From contig JBBQNN010000015.1 in NCBI GenBank assembly GCA_038329965.1, positions 1 through 64,000 of the forward strand: a stretch of 64,000 nt of DNA. The letters are read 5' to 3'. The notes below the pieces were generated by a model. That model made no database searches. It saw only the letters and a program-made list of their open reading frames with translations, and was not told where the DNA came from. The translations under genes were made by a program, and so were the position numbers. Of this stretch, positions 51,879-61,229 are shown piece after piece (positions within the stretch are counted from its first letter, which is position 1; every line of letters starts with the position of its first letter). The DNA is from QHCA01 sp003244095 (lineage in GTDB: Bacteria; Actinomycetota; Actinomycetes; Mycobacteriales; QHCA01).

Positions 51879-53211
51879 GGCGAACGGCCAAGTCGTGGCT
51901 GAGTCTCGCTCCGTTACCAGCGTGACCGCTCTCGCCGAGGCCGCTCCCGGACTCGGGTTAGCTGTGAACGCCGAAGTCAGTCGACGATTGGGCAGGCCGG
52001 CCTTGACACCCGCGCTGGCTCTTGGTCTGCAACGCACCGCGGGCAACCAGGCGGTCGCCCAGTTGCTCACTCACGGCTCAGCCGAGGCACCGCCGGCCGC
52101 TCAGCGGCAAAGCCATCCGCGGGCCACCGATGCAGTCGCTACGTCTGAACCGGCCCAGCCCGGCGCCGAGGAACTCGTGGACCCCGATCGCCTGGCGGAG
52201 GCCCTGATGCGGTCGATCGTGGCCAGCGAGAGGGCGTTGGCCGATCTACGGCTTCCTCCCGATGCACGCGGGCGCCTCCTTGACGCGTTGCCGGGCGCCC
52301 GTCGTGATCTGGATGAGTTGCTCCACCAACTGCGTCATGCCCGCACCACCGAACGGCACAGCGGTGACGCTCCGGTGGCCCTGCCCCCGTTGGCTATGGG
52401 CAGCGCCGCGATGAACGGTCTCGCCCCCGCGGCCGAGGCCGGCGGGCTCACCGCCGGGCAAACGGTCCTGTGGGGCCTGAATACCACCTTGCTGTTGGCG
52501 GTGGTCTTGCGCGCCGCCGGTCTCTACGGCGGCGGGCCGACAGTCGGCCCGCTCGATGAGGCTCGCGACCGCGCGCGTGAGGCACAGGCGGCTCTCGCCT
52601 CCGCAATCCCAAACGCCGCCTCGATGACACGCGCACGGATCGGCGCCCCGCCGATCGCCGTCCCCAGGGCCAGGGCACGGCGGCAGACGCAATGCCCGCC
52701 CGGTTCCACGATGTACGACCCGGTAGCAGTGGGGATGGAGGTTCTCCATCGGCTTTTCTACGCCGTACCGGCGCGCTTTGCCGCCGCCTCCCCCACAGCA
52801 GTATGGAGAAGCGCTGACGAGCTCCGAGCAGCCTCCATCCGCACCAACAACACCGCCATCGCGGTCGTCGTCGATACCGCCGGCTGCGAGCGAGCCCGCG
52901 GCGAAGGCACCTTCATCCAGCACGGTACGGAGCACGCCGAAATCCAGGCTCTCGCCCAACTGGCACCCGTCGTGGCACAGCCCGGGTGGCGCCTCGTCGT
53001 ACATGTCAGCGCTGCCCCGTGCCGCGCATGTGCGGCGCGCATACCGGTCTGGGCAGCCTCCCGGGGTCTACTCCCGCAGGTGATCACGACCAGCAAGTAC
53101 GCGTTGTTCGGTGACGAGGGCTACGCCTCCATTTGCCAGACCGTGCTCAACACGCGACGCCCACCCGGGTCACCCGCACGCGCCGTGCGGTCACGAGCAG
53201 GCCGCCGCTAG
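51868..53211 (+). CDS. eCIS-effector-like protein with deaminase toxin domain
   Basis: A 447-aa protein. Residues 53-67 read GLQRTAGNQAVAQLL, the LQRxxGNxAVxxLL motif common at the N-terminus of cargo proteins of extracellular contractile injection systems. Then come a Pro/Ala-rich stretch, helices (105-160), a hydrophobic segment (194-222) and a C-terminal domain (about 325-428). The latter has a cytidine-deaminase-fold zinc set: HAE at 356-358 and PCRAC at 384-388. ATG 51868 was chosen; TTG 51853 and GTG 51859 are alternatives. No eCIS genes and no clear immunity gene are in the window, so it is an orphan effector candidate. Target (nucleotide, RNA or DNA) unknown. Confidence 0.72.
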   Translation: MKSEANGQVVAESRSVTSVTALAEAAPGLGLAVNAEVSRRLGRPALTPALALGLQRTAGNQAVAQLLTHGSAEAPPAAQRQSHPRATDAVATSEPAQPGAEELVDPDRLAEALMRSIVASERALADLRLPPDARGRLLDALPGARRDLDELLHQLRHARTTERHSGDAPVALPPLAMGSAAMNGLAPAAEAGGLTAGQTVLWGLNTTLLLAVVLRAAGLYGGGPTVGPLDEARDRAREAQAALASAIPNAASMTRARIGAPPIAVPRARARRQTQCPPGSTMYDPVAVGMEVLHRLFYAVPARFAAASPTAVWRSADELRAASIRTNNTAIAVVVDTAGCERARGEGTFIQHGTEHAEIQALAQLAPVVAQPGWRLVVHVSAAPCRACAARIPVWAASRGLLPQVITTSKYALFGDEGYASICQTVLNTRRPPGSPARAVRSRAGRR

Positions 53212-53237
53212 CCGTCAACACGTTCTGTCTGGGCCGG

Positions 53238-54152
53238 TCAGCCGCTGGGGAAATTGCTGGCTCCGTTGATCGTCGCGGACCTCACTGCGCCGTCGGAGAC
53301 GCCCCAGCGTCGAAGCACCTCCTGGTACTCACCGGACCGGACGAGTGTGTCGATAGCCGCTTTGACGGCGTCCCGAAGCTTTGATTGGTCCTTGGCCACG
53401 GCAATGCCGTAGAGGCCAGGTTCGTACTGCGTGTTCGAAGCGAGTTGGTAGTGCGACCGGGTGTGCGAATCGGTGGCCAAATAGGCCGCCGGTGGGTAGT
53501 CGTTGAGCACGGCGGTGGCGCGACCTGTACGAAGCTGGACCAGTGCGTCCGCGTTTGTGTCATAGGTGTTCACGACGATCCGTTGCTTGCCACACGACTT
53601 CTGGGCCCGCGCGAGCAGATCGACCTGCACGGTGCCCTGCTCGACGGCCACGGTGCGACCACAGAGACCCCGCAGGTCAGTGACACCGGCCGGATTCCCC
53701 CGTTGGACCACGATCGAGGTGCCTGCGGAGAAATAGTTGACGAAGTCCACCTTCTGTTCCCGCTCCGGCGTGTCGGTCATCGCGCTCATGATCAGATCGG
53801 TGCGGTGAGCGGCCACCGTGGAGACGAGGGTGGAGAAGTCGGCGTTGTTGAAACGCACCTTGACGCCGAGCACCCGGCCGAGCGCAGCGCCCAGGTCGGG
53901 CTCGAAGCCCACGATCGTCCGTCCGTCCGGCGCAAAGGAGGATGCCGGGGCGTACGACGCGTCGGTGCTGATTTCCAGAACCCCGCTCGCTCGCACCCGG
54001 TCCGGTAGGCCCGCGTGCAGCGCCCCGTCGTACTGCGTCCGGGCATTGGTCCTTTCCTCGGCGCCGTTGCCGGTCCCGCAGCCTGCCGCGAGCAGGGACA
54101 GGCACAGGGCGGCGACCGCCGCCATCCGGTGACGTGATGCTCGGGGGCTCAT
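53238..54152 (-). CDS. amino-acid-type binding lipoprotein (SBP family 3)
   Basis: A 304-aa lipoprotein of the polar amino acid binding family. The lipobox LLAAGC puts the lipid Cys near residue 24; GVLEISTDASYAPASSF, VGFEPDLGAALGRVLG and DLIMSAMTDTPEREQKVDFVNYF are family blocks. No permease or ATPase is adjacent. It follows the GGDEF-EAL gene on the same strand with a 13-nt gap, so it may sense an amino acid for that protein rather than feed a transporter. ATG 54152. Confidence 0.87.
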   Translation of the reverse strand: MSPRASRHRMAAVAALCLSLLAAGCGTGNGAEERTNARTQYDGALHAGLPDRVRASGVLEISTDASYAPASSFAPDGRTIVGFEPDLGAALGRVLGVKVRFNNADFSTLVSTVAAHRTDLIMSAMTDTPEREQKVDFVNYFSAGTSIVVQRGNPAGVTDLRGLCGRTVAVEQGTVQVDLLARAQKSCGKQRIVVNTYDTNADALVQLRTGRATAVLNDYPPAAYLATDSHTRSHYQLASNTQYEPGLYGIAVAKDQSKLRDAVKAAIDTLVRSGEYQEVLRRWGVSDGAVRSATINGASNFPSG

Positions 54153-54165
54153 GCGTGATGACCTT

Positions 54166-56133
54166 TCAACGGGTGACGGGGATAAGGGCTCGGGGGGCGG
54201 GGGTGCCGAAGCGTTCCAACAGCTCTTGCCACGGCACGGGACGGGCATAGTGGTAGCCCTGCGCCGCATCGCACGCGGCCTTGGTCAGCCAGTCGGCGGT
54301 CTCGGCGGTCTCGACACCCTCGGCCGTCACTGACGCGCCGAGCCCGTGTACAAGTTCGATCACCGACCGAACGATGGCGCGGTCCTGCTCGGAGTGCTCC
54401 AGACCCTTGATGAACTCGCGGTCGATCTTGACCTCGCTGACGGGGATGGTGCGCAGCTGGGAGATGCTGGTGTAGCCCATGCCGAAGTCATCGACCGATA
54501 CGTGTATGCCTGTGGCGGCCAAAGTCGTGATGGCCCGCGCGGCGACCGCCGCGTCAGCCGCCAGGGCGGTCTCCGTCACCTCCAGGCACAGCTCTTCAGC
54601 CGGGACCCCGGCCTCGGCGAGTTGTCGCACGACGAACGCAGGGAAGTCCGGTGCCTCAAGGTTGCGGGCTGAGATGTTCACCGACACCTGCCACTGCGCG
54701 CCCCGGGTGACCCAGCAGGAATGATCGTGCAGCGCCTGCCGGATGACCCAGGCGGTGACCGGCTCGATCAGGCCGGAGTGTTCGAGCGCGGCCAGGAACT
54801 CCCCCGGTGGTAACAGACCTCGCTGCGGGTGCTGCCACCGCAGCAGAGCCTCCACCCCGCAGGCCAGTCCGGTGCGAAGGTCGATCTTTGGCTGGTAGTG
54901 CAACATCAGCTCGTCACGATCGAGAGCACGCCTGAGCTCGCCCTGAAGGACCAGCCATTGGGTGGACTCGGGCGCGCTTTCGGACTCGTAGCACACGATC
55001 CCGGCGGTGCCCCGTTTGCCCTGGTACATGGCGCTGTCGGCCCGCCGGAGGAGCTCCTCGACCCCGGTCCCGTGCTTGGGATAGAACGCAACGCCGAAAC
55101 TCGCCTCCATGGACAGGGTCACCCCTTCGATGGCAACCTCCGCCGACATTTCGTCGCGAACCCGGGTAAGCAGCTCGAGGGCCTCACCAGGGCCGGCCAA
55201 CCCGGGCAGGATCAGACCGAACTCGTCACCGCCCAGCCGACACACGGTGTCGTCGGTCCGCAACGACTCGCTGAGGCGCTTGCCGATAGTGCACAGCAGC
55301 TCGTCACCCGCATGGTGGCCCAAGGTGTCATTGACTTCCTTGAACCGGTCCAGGTCCATCAGGACAATCGCTCCGCGCTCACCCGCGCTGCCGGCCTCAT
55401 CAGCCCGGATACGGAACCACTCACGGTTGGGTAGACCGGTCAGGGAGTCATGCAAGGCAGCATGGTTGCGCTGGGCCGCATGCCGGCGAAGCCGACGCGT
55501 CGTCGACCACGTAATCAGGGCCAGCACGAAATACAGCCCGGCCAGCCCCGCGGCCAGACGCAGGTACGTACGGTGCAGCTGGGCGCGCACCTTGACGGCG
55601 ATGGGCGCGTACGGCAGGTACAACTCCAGCACACCGGTCGCTTCCCCGGTGGCATTCGGGATGATCGGCTGCAGGACCCGGATCAGCTGGGCCTTGCCCT
55701 TCCCCGGATCACCCACGATCGCCACATCCGTACCGCCGAGAGCGGCAGTCCTGAACGCGATATCCGTGGCGGGCAGGGCCGCCCCCGACGAACCGTCGTC
55801 GGAAAAGACCACCACGCCGGCGAAACTGCGCACCCGGATGCGGACCACCGAACCCGAGAAAAGGGCCAAGTCGGTAGCCTGCTGCAGCCGTTCCCGCTCT
55901 GGCTGGTTGAGCCCGGTGCCGAGTTCATTCCTGCCCAGGGCGGGAGCGATCGCCATCTCCTCGATCACCGCCGCCTGGCTGCGCCCCTGCCCAAGCCCTC
56001 GATCCAGGGCCTCCTGCTGGTAGCCCTGCACCAGTACCAGTCCAAGGACCACCACGGGAACGAGACTTCCCAGGGCATAGGACGCGAAAAGCCGCGAGCC
56101 GCCCTGCTCGCGTCGCCGGGGCACCAGAGCCAT
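54166..56133 (-). CDS. membrane GGDEF-EAL protein (c-di-GMP)
   Basis: A 655-aa cyclic-di-GMP enzyme. Two membrane helices (about 17-38 and 183-205) bracket an extracellular sensor domain. The GGDEF domain has an intact RLGGDEFG near residue 297. The EAL domain has EALLRW, EVTETAL, DDFGMGY, KIDREFI and AEGVET, all metal and catalytic residues seen. Both synthesis and breakdown of c-di-GMP are thus possible. It is the first gene of a pair with the binding protein at 53238-54152, which may supply the outside signal. Confidence 0.92.
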   Translation of the reverse strand: MALVPRRREQGGSRLFASYALGSLVPVVVLGLVLVQGYQQEALDRGLGQGRSQAAVIEEMAIAPALGRNELGTGLNQPERERLQQATDLALFSGSVVRIRVRSFAGVVVFSDDGSSGAALPATDIAFRTAALGGTDVAIVGDPGKGKAQLIRVLQPIIPNATGEATGVLELYLPYAPIAVKVRAQLHRTYLRLAAGLAGLYFVLALITWSTTRRLRRHAAQRNHAALHDSLTGLPNREWFRIRADEAGSAGERGAIVLMDLDRFKEVNDTLGHHAGDELLCTIGKRLSESLRTDDTVCRLGGDEFGLILPGLAGPGEALELLTRVRDEMSAEVAIEGVTLSMEASFGVAFYPKHGTGVEELLRRADSAMYQGKRGTAGIVCYESESAPESTQWLVLQGELRRALDRDELMLHYQPKIDLRTGLACGVEALLRWQHPQRGLLPPGEFLAALEHSGLIEPVTAWVIRQALHDHSCWVTRGAQWQVSVNISARNLEAPDFPAFVVRQLAEAGVPAEELCLEVTETALAADAAVAARAITTLAATGIHVSVDDFGMGYTSISQLRTIPVSEVKIDREFIKGLEHSEQDRAIVRSVIELVHGLGASVTAEGVETAETADWLTKAACDAAQGYHYARPVPWQELLERFGTPAPRALIPVTR

Positions 56134-56267
56134 GACCGTTCATCGGCCGTTTCCCCCTTGGGGTGAAGCCGACGCAGGGTGCCGAGACGGTCACGATGAA
56201 GCACGTGGAAGCTCAAATGAGGCGCGGGACCTGTCACCAGCGCCAGTCCCGCGGCATAGTCACAAGC

Positions 56268-57593
56268 ATGGCTCTGCATTCATCGCATAAGCCGTCGCCT
56301 GAGCGTCGGGGCGACAGCAACCCGTTCCTGGGCGTGGCCAACCCGGCCCAGGCAACGGCTGTGGCAGCGCCGTTGAACGCGCTGGCCGCTGGGCCCGTCG
56401 AGGCAGACGTCGCCTATCAATTGATCCACGATGAACTGCTGCTCGACGGAAGCGCCCGGTTGAACCTCGCCACCTTCGTCACGACGTGGATGGAACCCCA
56501 GGCCGGTCGGTTGATGGCGGAGTGCGTCGACAAGAACATGATCGACAAGGACGAGTATCCGCGAACCGCGGAGCTGGAACGGCGTTGTGTGTCGATCCTC
56601 GCCGACCTGTGGCACGCGCCTGGCCTGACCCAGGCCACCGGTTGCTCGACGACGGGGTCCAGTGAGGGTGTTGGGAGAAGTTCTGCCGCTACTGGGACGT
56701 AGAGCCGCGCATCGTTCCGATGCAGGGTGATCTCTTCCATCTCGACGCAGCCAGCGCGGCAGTGGCCGTGGACGAGAACTCGATCGGCGTGGTGGCCATC
56801 CTCGGCTCGACGTTCGACGGCAGCTACGAACCGGTCGCCGCCGCCCTCGACGACGTTCACGAGCAGCGGGGATTCGATGTTCCGATCCACGTCGACGGCG
56901 CGTCCGGGGCGATGATCGCACCGTTCCTCGACGCGGACTTGCTCTGGGACTTCCGGCTGCCACGGGTTGCGTCGATCAACACCTCGGGGCAAGTACGGAC
57001 TGGTCTATCCAGGGGTGGGCTGGGTGCTGTGGCGCGACGCCGACGCCCTCCCCGAGGAGTTGATTTTCAACGTGAACTACCTCGGCGGTCAGATGCCGAC
57101 CTTCGCGCTGAACTTCTCCCGCCCCGGGGCGCAGGTCATCGCCCAGTACTACACGTTCTTTCGCCTCGGCCGCGCCGGCTACCGCGCGGTGCAGCAGGCC
57201 TGCCGTGACGTGGCAACCTACCTGTCTGGTGAGATCGGCCGGCTCGCCGTGTTCGACCTGATCACCCGCGGCGACCAACTTCCGGTGTTCGCCTTCACCA
57301 CCAAAGACGACGTACAAGGTTGGGACGTGTTCGCCGTGTCACGCCATCTACGGGAGCGTGGGTGGCAGGTTCCCGCCTACACCTTCCCCCAGAACCGGAC
57401 CGATCTCGCCGCGCTTCGGATCGTCTGCCGCAACGGGTTCTCCCGCGACATGGCCGGGCTTCTCCTCGATGACCTACGTGCCTGCGTAGCCGACCTCCAA
57501 GCCACCTCGAACGCAGCCTCCGAAAGCGGAGCCAGCGGATTTCCGACACTGATCAACCGGCAAGACCCGGATCCCGGTGCCTGGCATGCCTGA
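56268..57593 (+). pseudogene. gadB: glutamate decarboxylase, frameshifted
   Basis: PLP-dependent glutamate decarboxylase in three frames. From ATG 56268: LLLDGSARLNLATFVTTWMEP, then TGCSTTGSSEG, where about 40 codons are missing. It resumes in another frame as WEKFCRYWDVEPRIVPMQGD and HVDGASGAMIAPFLD, up to RVASINTSG. There two bases are missing (or one is extra) at the conserved H-K pair, the PLP lysine, and the text goes on in a third frame as KYGLVYPGVGWVLWRD to the C-terminus. The gene cannot make active enzyme as written. Confidence 0.85.
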
Positions 57594-57680
57594 TTCATGG
57601 GCCATCGCGGCAGCCTGACCGCGCGAGGCAGTGCCAGTCGACGATCGTTGTCGTACCGGTTGGATCTCGTACCGAGTTAG

Positions 57681-58085
57681 TCAGTCACGGCGGCCGACGT
57701 GCGCGCCTGGCGCGCCGCTCGTGTCGAGCATCAGCATGGAGACGCTTGTCGACGCGCACACGAAGAGCAGGTTCCGTTTCAGGCCGCCGAAGCTGATGTT
57801 CGCGACGATCTCCGGTAGGACGAGCTTGCCCAGGAGCGTGCCGTCCGGATCGGAGCAGTGCACGCCGTCACCAGATGCCGCCCAGATGCGCCCAGTGGTG
57901 TCGAGCCGTATCCCGTCGAACTGGCCTGCGCCGCACTTCGCGAGCACGCCCCCACCGGAAAGCGTCCCGTCGGAGGCTGCGTCGAAGACCCGGATGTGGT
58001 TGCGGCGGGTGTCGACGATGTACAGGAGGGATTCGTCGAGGGAGAGGGCCAGGCCGTTCGGGCGCTCGAAGTCCTGCGCGACGGA
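57681..58085 (-). pseudogene. SMP-30/gluconolactonase C-terminal fragment
   Basis: An open frame without start codon, reading FERPNGLALSLDESLLYIVDT and then GAGQFDGIRLDTTGRIWAASGDGVHCSDPDGT, the C-terminal blades of the SMP-30 propeller. The first half (including a metal-binding Glu) is absent. It sits between broken gadB and broken DoxX genes. Confidence 0.7.
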
Positions 58086-58207
58086 AGGAGCCTGCCGTGA
58101 CGAGCGTCCGCACAGCGACCAACGACCGCTATGGCGTCACCCAAGGCCACGACGCGCAGAAACCCTCTAAGGGTAGGCGCGCCTCTGCGCCGCACGTTCT
58201 TGTCGTT

Positions 58208-58742
58208 TCAGCGTGGCACGGGAATGCGATCGGCTATGGCCGGTTGAGATGCCGGCGGCAGGTCGCCTGAAGCGCCTGCTGTCGGCTCAGGCTTAGTGTT
58301 ACGGCGCACATTTGTGGCGATTACCAGGGCTGCGGCGAGGAGGATGACGTCTTTGAGGACGTACTGGCCTTCCAGTGTGGGGGCGTGATCCGGGCCGCTG
58401 AAGAGTCGGCCGGGCAGCAGCACGAGCGGTGAGAGGATACCCACCGCCCACAGTCAGCGGGTAGATACTCAGGTGTAGTCCCCACCCGGTGATCAGCGAC
58501 AGACCGATGATGCACTCCACCGTCGCGAATAGGACAAGGGTGACCGTGTCGGGCAGCAGCCCGAAGGTCAGCAGATGGTTGTCGGCCAGGACGAGGTCTT
58601 GGGCTGGGCTGACTCCGGGTAGGTATTTCAGGACACCGAACCCGAAGATCACCGCTCCCATACTGACGCGAAGCAGCTCGATATTGTGGCGCTCCAGCCA
58701 GCCTTGGGCGGCGGCCTGGATTTCGGTTCTGATGGTGCGCAT
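58208..58742 (-). pseudogene. DoxX-like membrane protein, frameshifted
   Basis: From ATG 58742 the frame reads LERHNIELLRVSMGAVIFGFG and LFATVECIIGLSLITGWGLHLSIYPLTV. Then the text shifts frame near 58445 and goes on as GILSPLVLLPGRLFSGPDHAPTLEGQYVLKD with a last helix. The parts together make a four-helix DoxX-like protein of about 175 aa. As read, the first frame ends in unrelated residues. Confidence 0.68.
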
Positions 58743-58956
58743 GTCAGATCCCCCTGGTTCGTAGACGTCGTAGAGCCCTCGGACGTTGGCAAGCGGCCTG
58801 ACGTGCGTTTGTTCGGCGACAGTGTCCGCCGCGGTAGCCATGGAAGCGGCGTGGGCGGTCACGGCGGCTCCGAGTGCCGGTGCCGGTCGTCCTGCGGCTA
58901 CGGCGTCGGCGGACGCCGGAGCACCGTCTTAGCGGGACCGGCCTACCGTGCTTTGG

Positions 58957-60474
58957 TCAGAGGTCGCGCAGGGCCGGAATGGCGGGTGTGAAGAAGTATT
59001 CGCCGCCGTCCATGGTGACGAAGCGATCCAGGTGCAGCTGTGGTTTCTTGGCCGAGTCACCGGTGGTGGGGGCGGCGCCAAGGAACGGCGCGGGCTCGAC
59101 GGGGGACTGCCCGATGATGGCGTCGATGCCGGAGCCGGGTTGGGAGAAGTCCTCGGAGTTCACCCAGGCCTTCTGGACGAACTCGAACTGGTCCTCTATC
59201 GAGGTGACGTAACACTTGAACAGCAGGCCACGGGCGTGGCCTGGGTCCGAGTGGCCGGTGAGGGCTTCCTGTTCGGTGAGTTCAGGGCCGAACGCGATCC
59301 CGCGGCGCAGCATCCGGTGGGTCTGGGTGAACGCCTCCGCAGCCTTGGCCTGGACCTCGGAGGGGGTGGTGTTGTGGCGGACGTCGTCGCGGGGGTAGGC
59401 CTTACGGATGTGTCCGGCCCAGGGGCACGTCAGTCCTTCCCGGTCGTCGCCGAACTCGAAGTCGTTGACGAACGTGGTGCCTTCGGCCAAGTGCGGGTCG
59501 TCGGCGGTGGGCGCCTTGATGATCGGCGCGCCGCTCTTCCACCGGCCGACCAGCTGCGCACCGAGTAGATCGGCGGAGGCCTTCTCATGGGAGTCGTCGA
59601 TGCCCGCCGCCGTGGCCTTGACGCTGTGGTCGAACTCGGGGACGAGTTGACCCAGGCGGCGAAAGACGAGGTAGGCCCCGTTGGTCATGAACGGCACCGG
59701 CGGCTGCATCACCGCGCCCTTGACGGTGAAGTCAGGGGCGGCAGGGTCTTGACCGGGGTAGCCGAAGATGAACTCCCCCGGCCAGAGCAGGTCCTGACCC
59801 GGCTCGGCCTGTTCCTCGCCGGCAGGCGTATCCGGGCTGGTCGGGTTCAGCGCCGTACCGGGGGCGATCTGCCCGCGGATCCCGGGCTGGGAGACCCCGT
59901 CGGCGTAGCCGAAGTGCTCATGCCCCTTGACCGGGTCGGGGCGCACCCGGCCACCCTCCTCGTGCACGACGTGCCAACCGTTGCCCGGCACCGGGGCCAG
60001 CCGCAGCGCGATCGTATTGGCGATCTCCGCCTCGGAGGCGCCGGTGAGGATGAACACGCCATGCAGGTGGCGGTTCGGGCGCAGGATCCGCCACGAGTTC
60101 GCAGGCGGGTCAGTCAGGTGACCGTTTTCAGTCCGCTTGGCCATTCCGTCGCGCAGCGCGTCGAGGCCGGTCGCCTCGTCCAGCCCAGGGACGCCGAGCC
60201 GCTTCAAACCGCGGTACGTGAACGCGACGTTCAGCCCCGGAGTGGGGACCAACGTTTCGATTCCCGCAGCCTTACGTTCCTTGATCAAATCGCGGATAGC
60301 CTGACTCTCGGCCATGCTGGTGACCTGCAACGTGTTGAGGAACTCTTTGAAGACACCCGGGTCGTCAATGGTGAAGAACAGGAGCCGCTCGACCCGCTTA
60401 GACAATCCGGTCAGGATATCCCCCTGAATGTCCTCGACCGGGAAAAGCGGTTCCGTGGTTACGTCACGAGCCAT
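58957..60474 (-). CDS. Dyp-type peroxidase
   Basis: A 505-aa dye-decolorising heme peroxidase. VEDIQGDILTG opens the family sequence; the GxxDG motif is GYADGVSQPG near residue 190, with the catalytic Asp; FMTNGAYLVFRRLGQ and the AGHIRKAYPRD stretch follow. It has no signal peptide and no encapsulin cargo tail was recognised. It uses peroxide to oxidise phenolic or other compounds. ATG 60474 follows GGAGGAGATTAGT. Intact, unlike most neighbours. Confidence 0.9.
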   Translation of the reverse strand: MARDVTTEPLFPVEDIQGDILTGLSKRVERLLFFTIDDPGVFKEFLNTLQVTSMAESQAIRDLIKERKAAGIETLVPTPGLNVAFTYRGLKRLGVPGLDEATGLDALRDGMAKRTENGHLTDPPANSWRILRPNRHLHGVFILTGASEAEIANTIALRLAPVPGNGWHVVHEEGGRVRPDPVKGHEHFGYADGVSQPGIRGQIAPGTALNPTSPDTPAGEEQAEPGQDLLWPGEFIFGYPGQDPAAPDFTVKGAVMQPPVPFMTNGAYLVFRRLGQLVPEFDHSVKATAAGIDDSHEKASADLLGAQLVGRWKSGAPIIKAPTADDPHLAEGTTFVNDFEFGDDREGLTCPWAGHIRKAYPRDDVRHNTTPSEVQAKAAEAFTQTHRMLRRGIAFGPELTEQEALTGHSDPGHARGLLFKCYVTSIEDQFEFVQKAWVNSEDFSQPGSGIDAIIGQSPVEPAPFLGAAPTTGDSAKKPQLHLDRFVTMDGGEYFFTPAIPALRDL

Positions 60475-60964
60475 ACTAATCTCCTCCATTTCCCGACAGA
60501 TGTCACCCATTGCTGACCGTCCAGGGGAAGAATCTAGCTACGTGCCAACACAGTCAACGCACCTGTCCGGTACCCGACATGCAGAGAGATTGTCCCGGCG
60601 CTCGTAGATTCTTGAGGTGGCAGGAACGGTTCAAGTCATGGGCAGTCGCCGGGATTCGAAACCCTAACCTACGAATTGTGAGAACCCTGCACAGGGCCGA
60701 CCAGAGCATCTGCCTGCGACTTCACTTGAAGGATCTGCCCAGGGTCTGGTTGTCACCTACCTGTGGGGCCGCGGCCCCGGGTTTCTCTGGTCGCAACCGG
60801 CAAACCGCGCAACCTATGAGGCCGAAGTGCCGACACCATTGAGCCAGGCGGCAATTGCGCCTTTGGTCGGCACACCGTCGATCGACGGACGTCGTTGGCC
60901 ATTCGACGGGGGGCTCCATTGCCGGATTACCGGTCATCGGCCTCCGGTGTGGGCCGCCGCCCGG
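60475..60964. other. no gene recognised
   Basis: About 490 bp upstream of the Dyp peroxidase. It would hold that gene's promoter. Short frames exist but none has family likeness. A GGATTCGAA stretch near 60650 resembles a T-loop but no cloverleaf forms around it. Confidence 0.45.
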
Positions 60965-61225
60965 TCATGAGTGTGGCCGTTGCGCCCGTAGCTCGGCCAG
61001 CAGCCCAAAGGCGCCGGCGATGGTCAGCCCGAGGCCGACCTGAGCCGCTGACAGTCCGACGATCTGGGTGAAAGTAGAGCACCGCCACGGTCAGCAGCAG
61101 CCCGCTGCCGAACTTGTTCACCAGACTGACGAGGGCAAGGGTACGCAGAGGTCCTGGCGGGAGGACCAGCCGTCGGAACCCGACGGCGGTGGCAGCGACC
61201 GTGCCGGTGCTGTCGGGTTCCTGGG
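60965..61225 (-). pseudogene. MFS transporter N-terminal fragment
   Basis: It reads GFRRLVLPPGPLRTLALVSL, then VNKFGSGLLLTVAVLYF, then after one base shift TQIVGLSAAQVGLGLTIAGAFG. These are the first two helices of an MFS protein; the rest is missing. Confidence 0.62.
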
Positions 61226-61229
61226 CCGC

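Noticed and set aside
60630..60700. GGATTCGAAACCC on the plus strand, resembling a tRNA T-loop or an attachment-site tRNA end
   Set aside because: On the minus strand the loop would be TTTCGAAT with only a 3-bp GGG/CCC stem, and no anticodon or D arm can be folded upstream.
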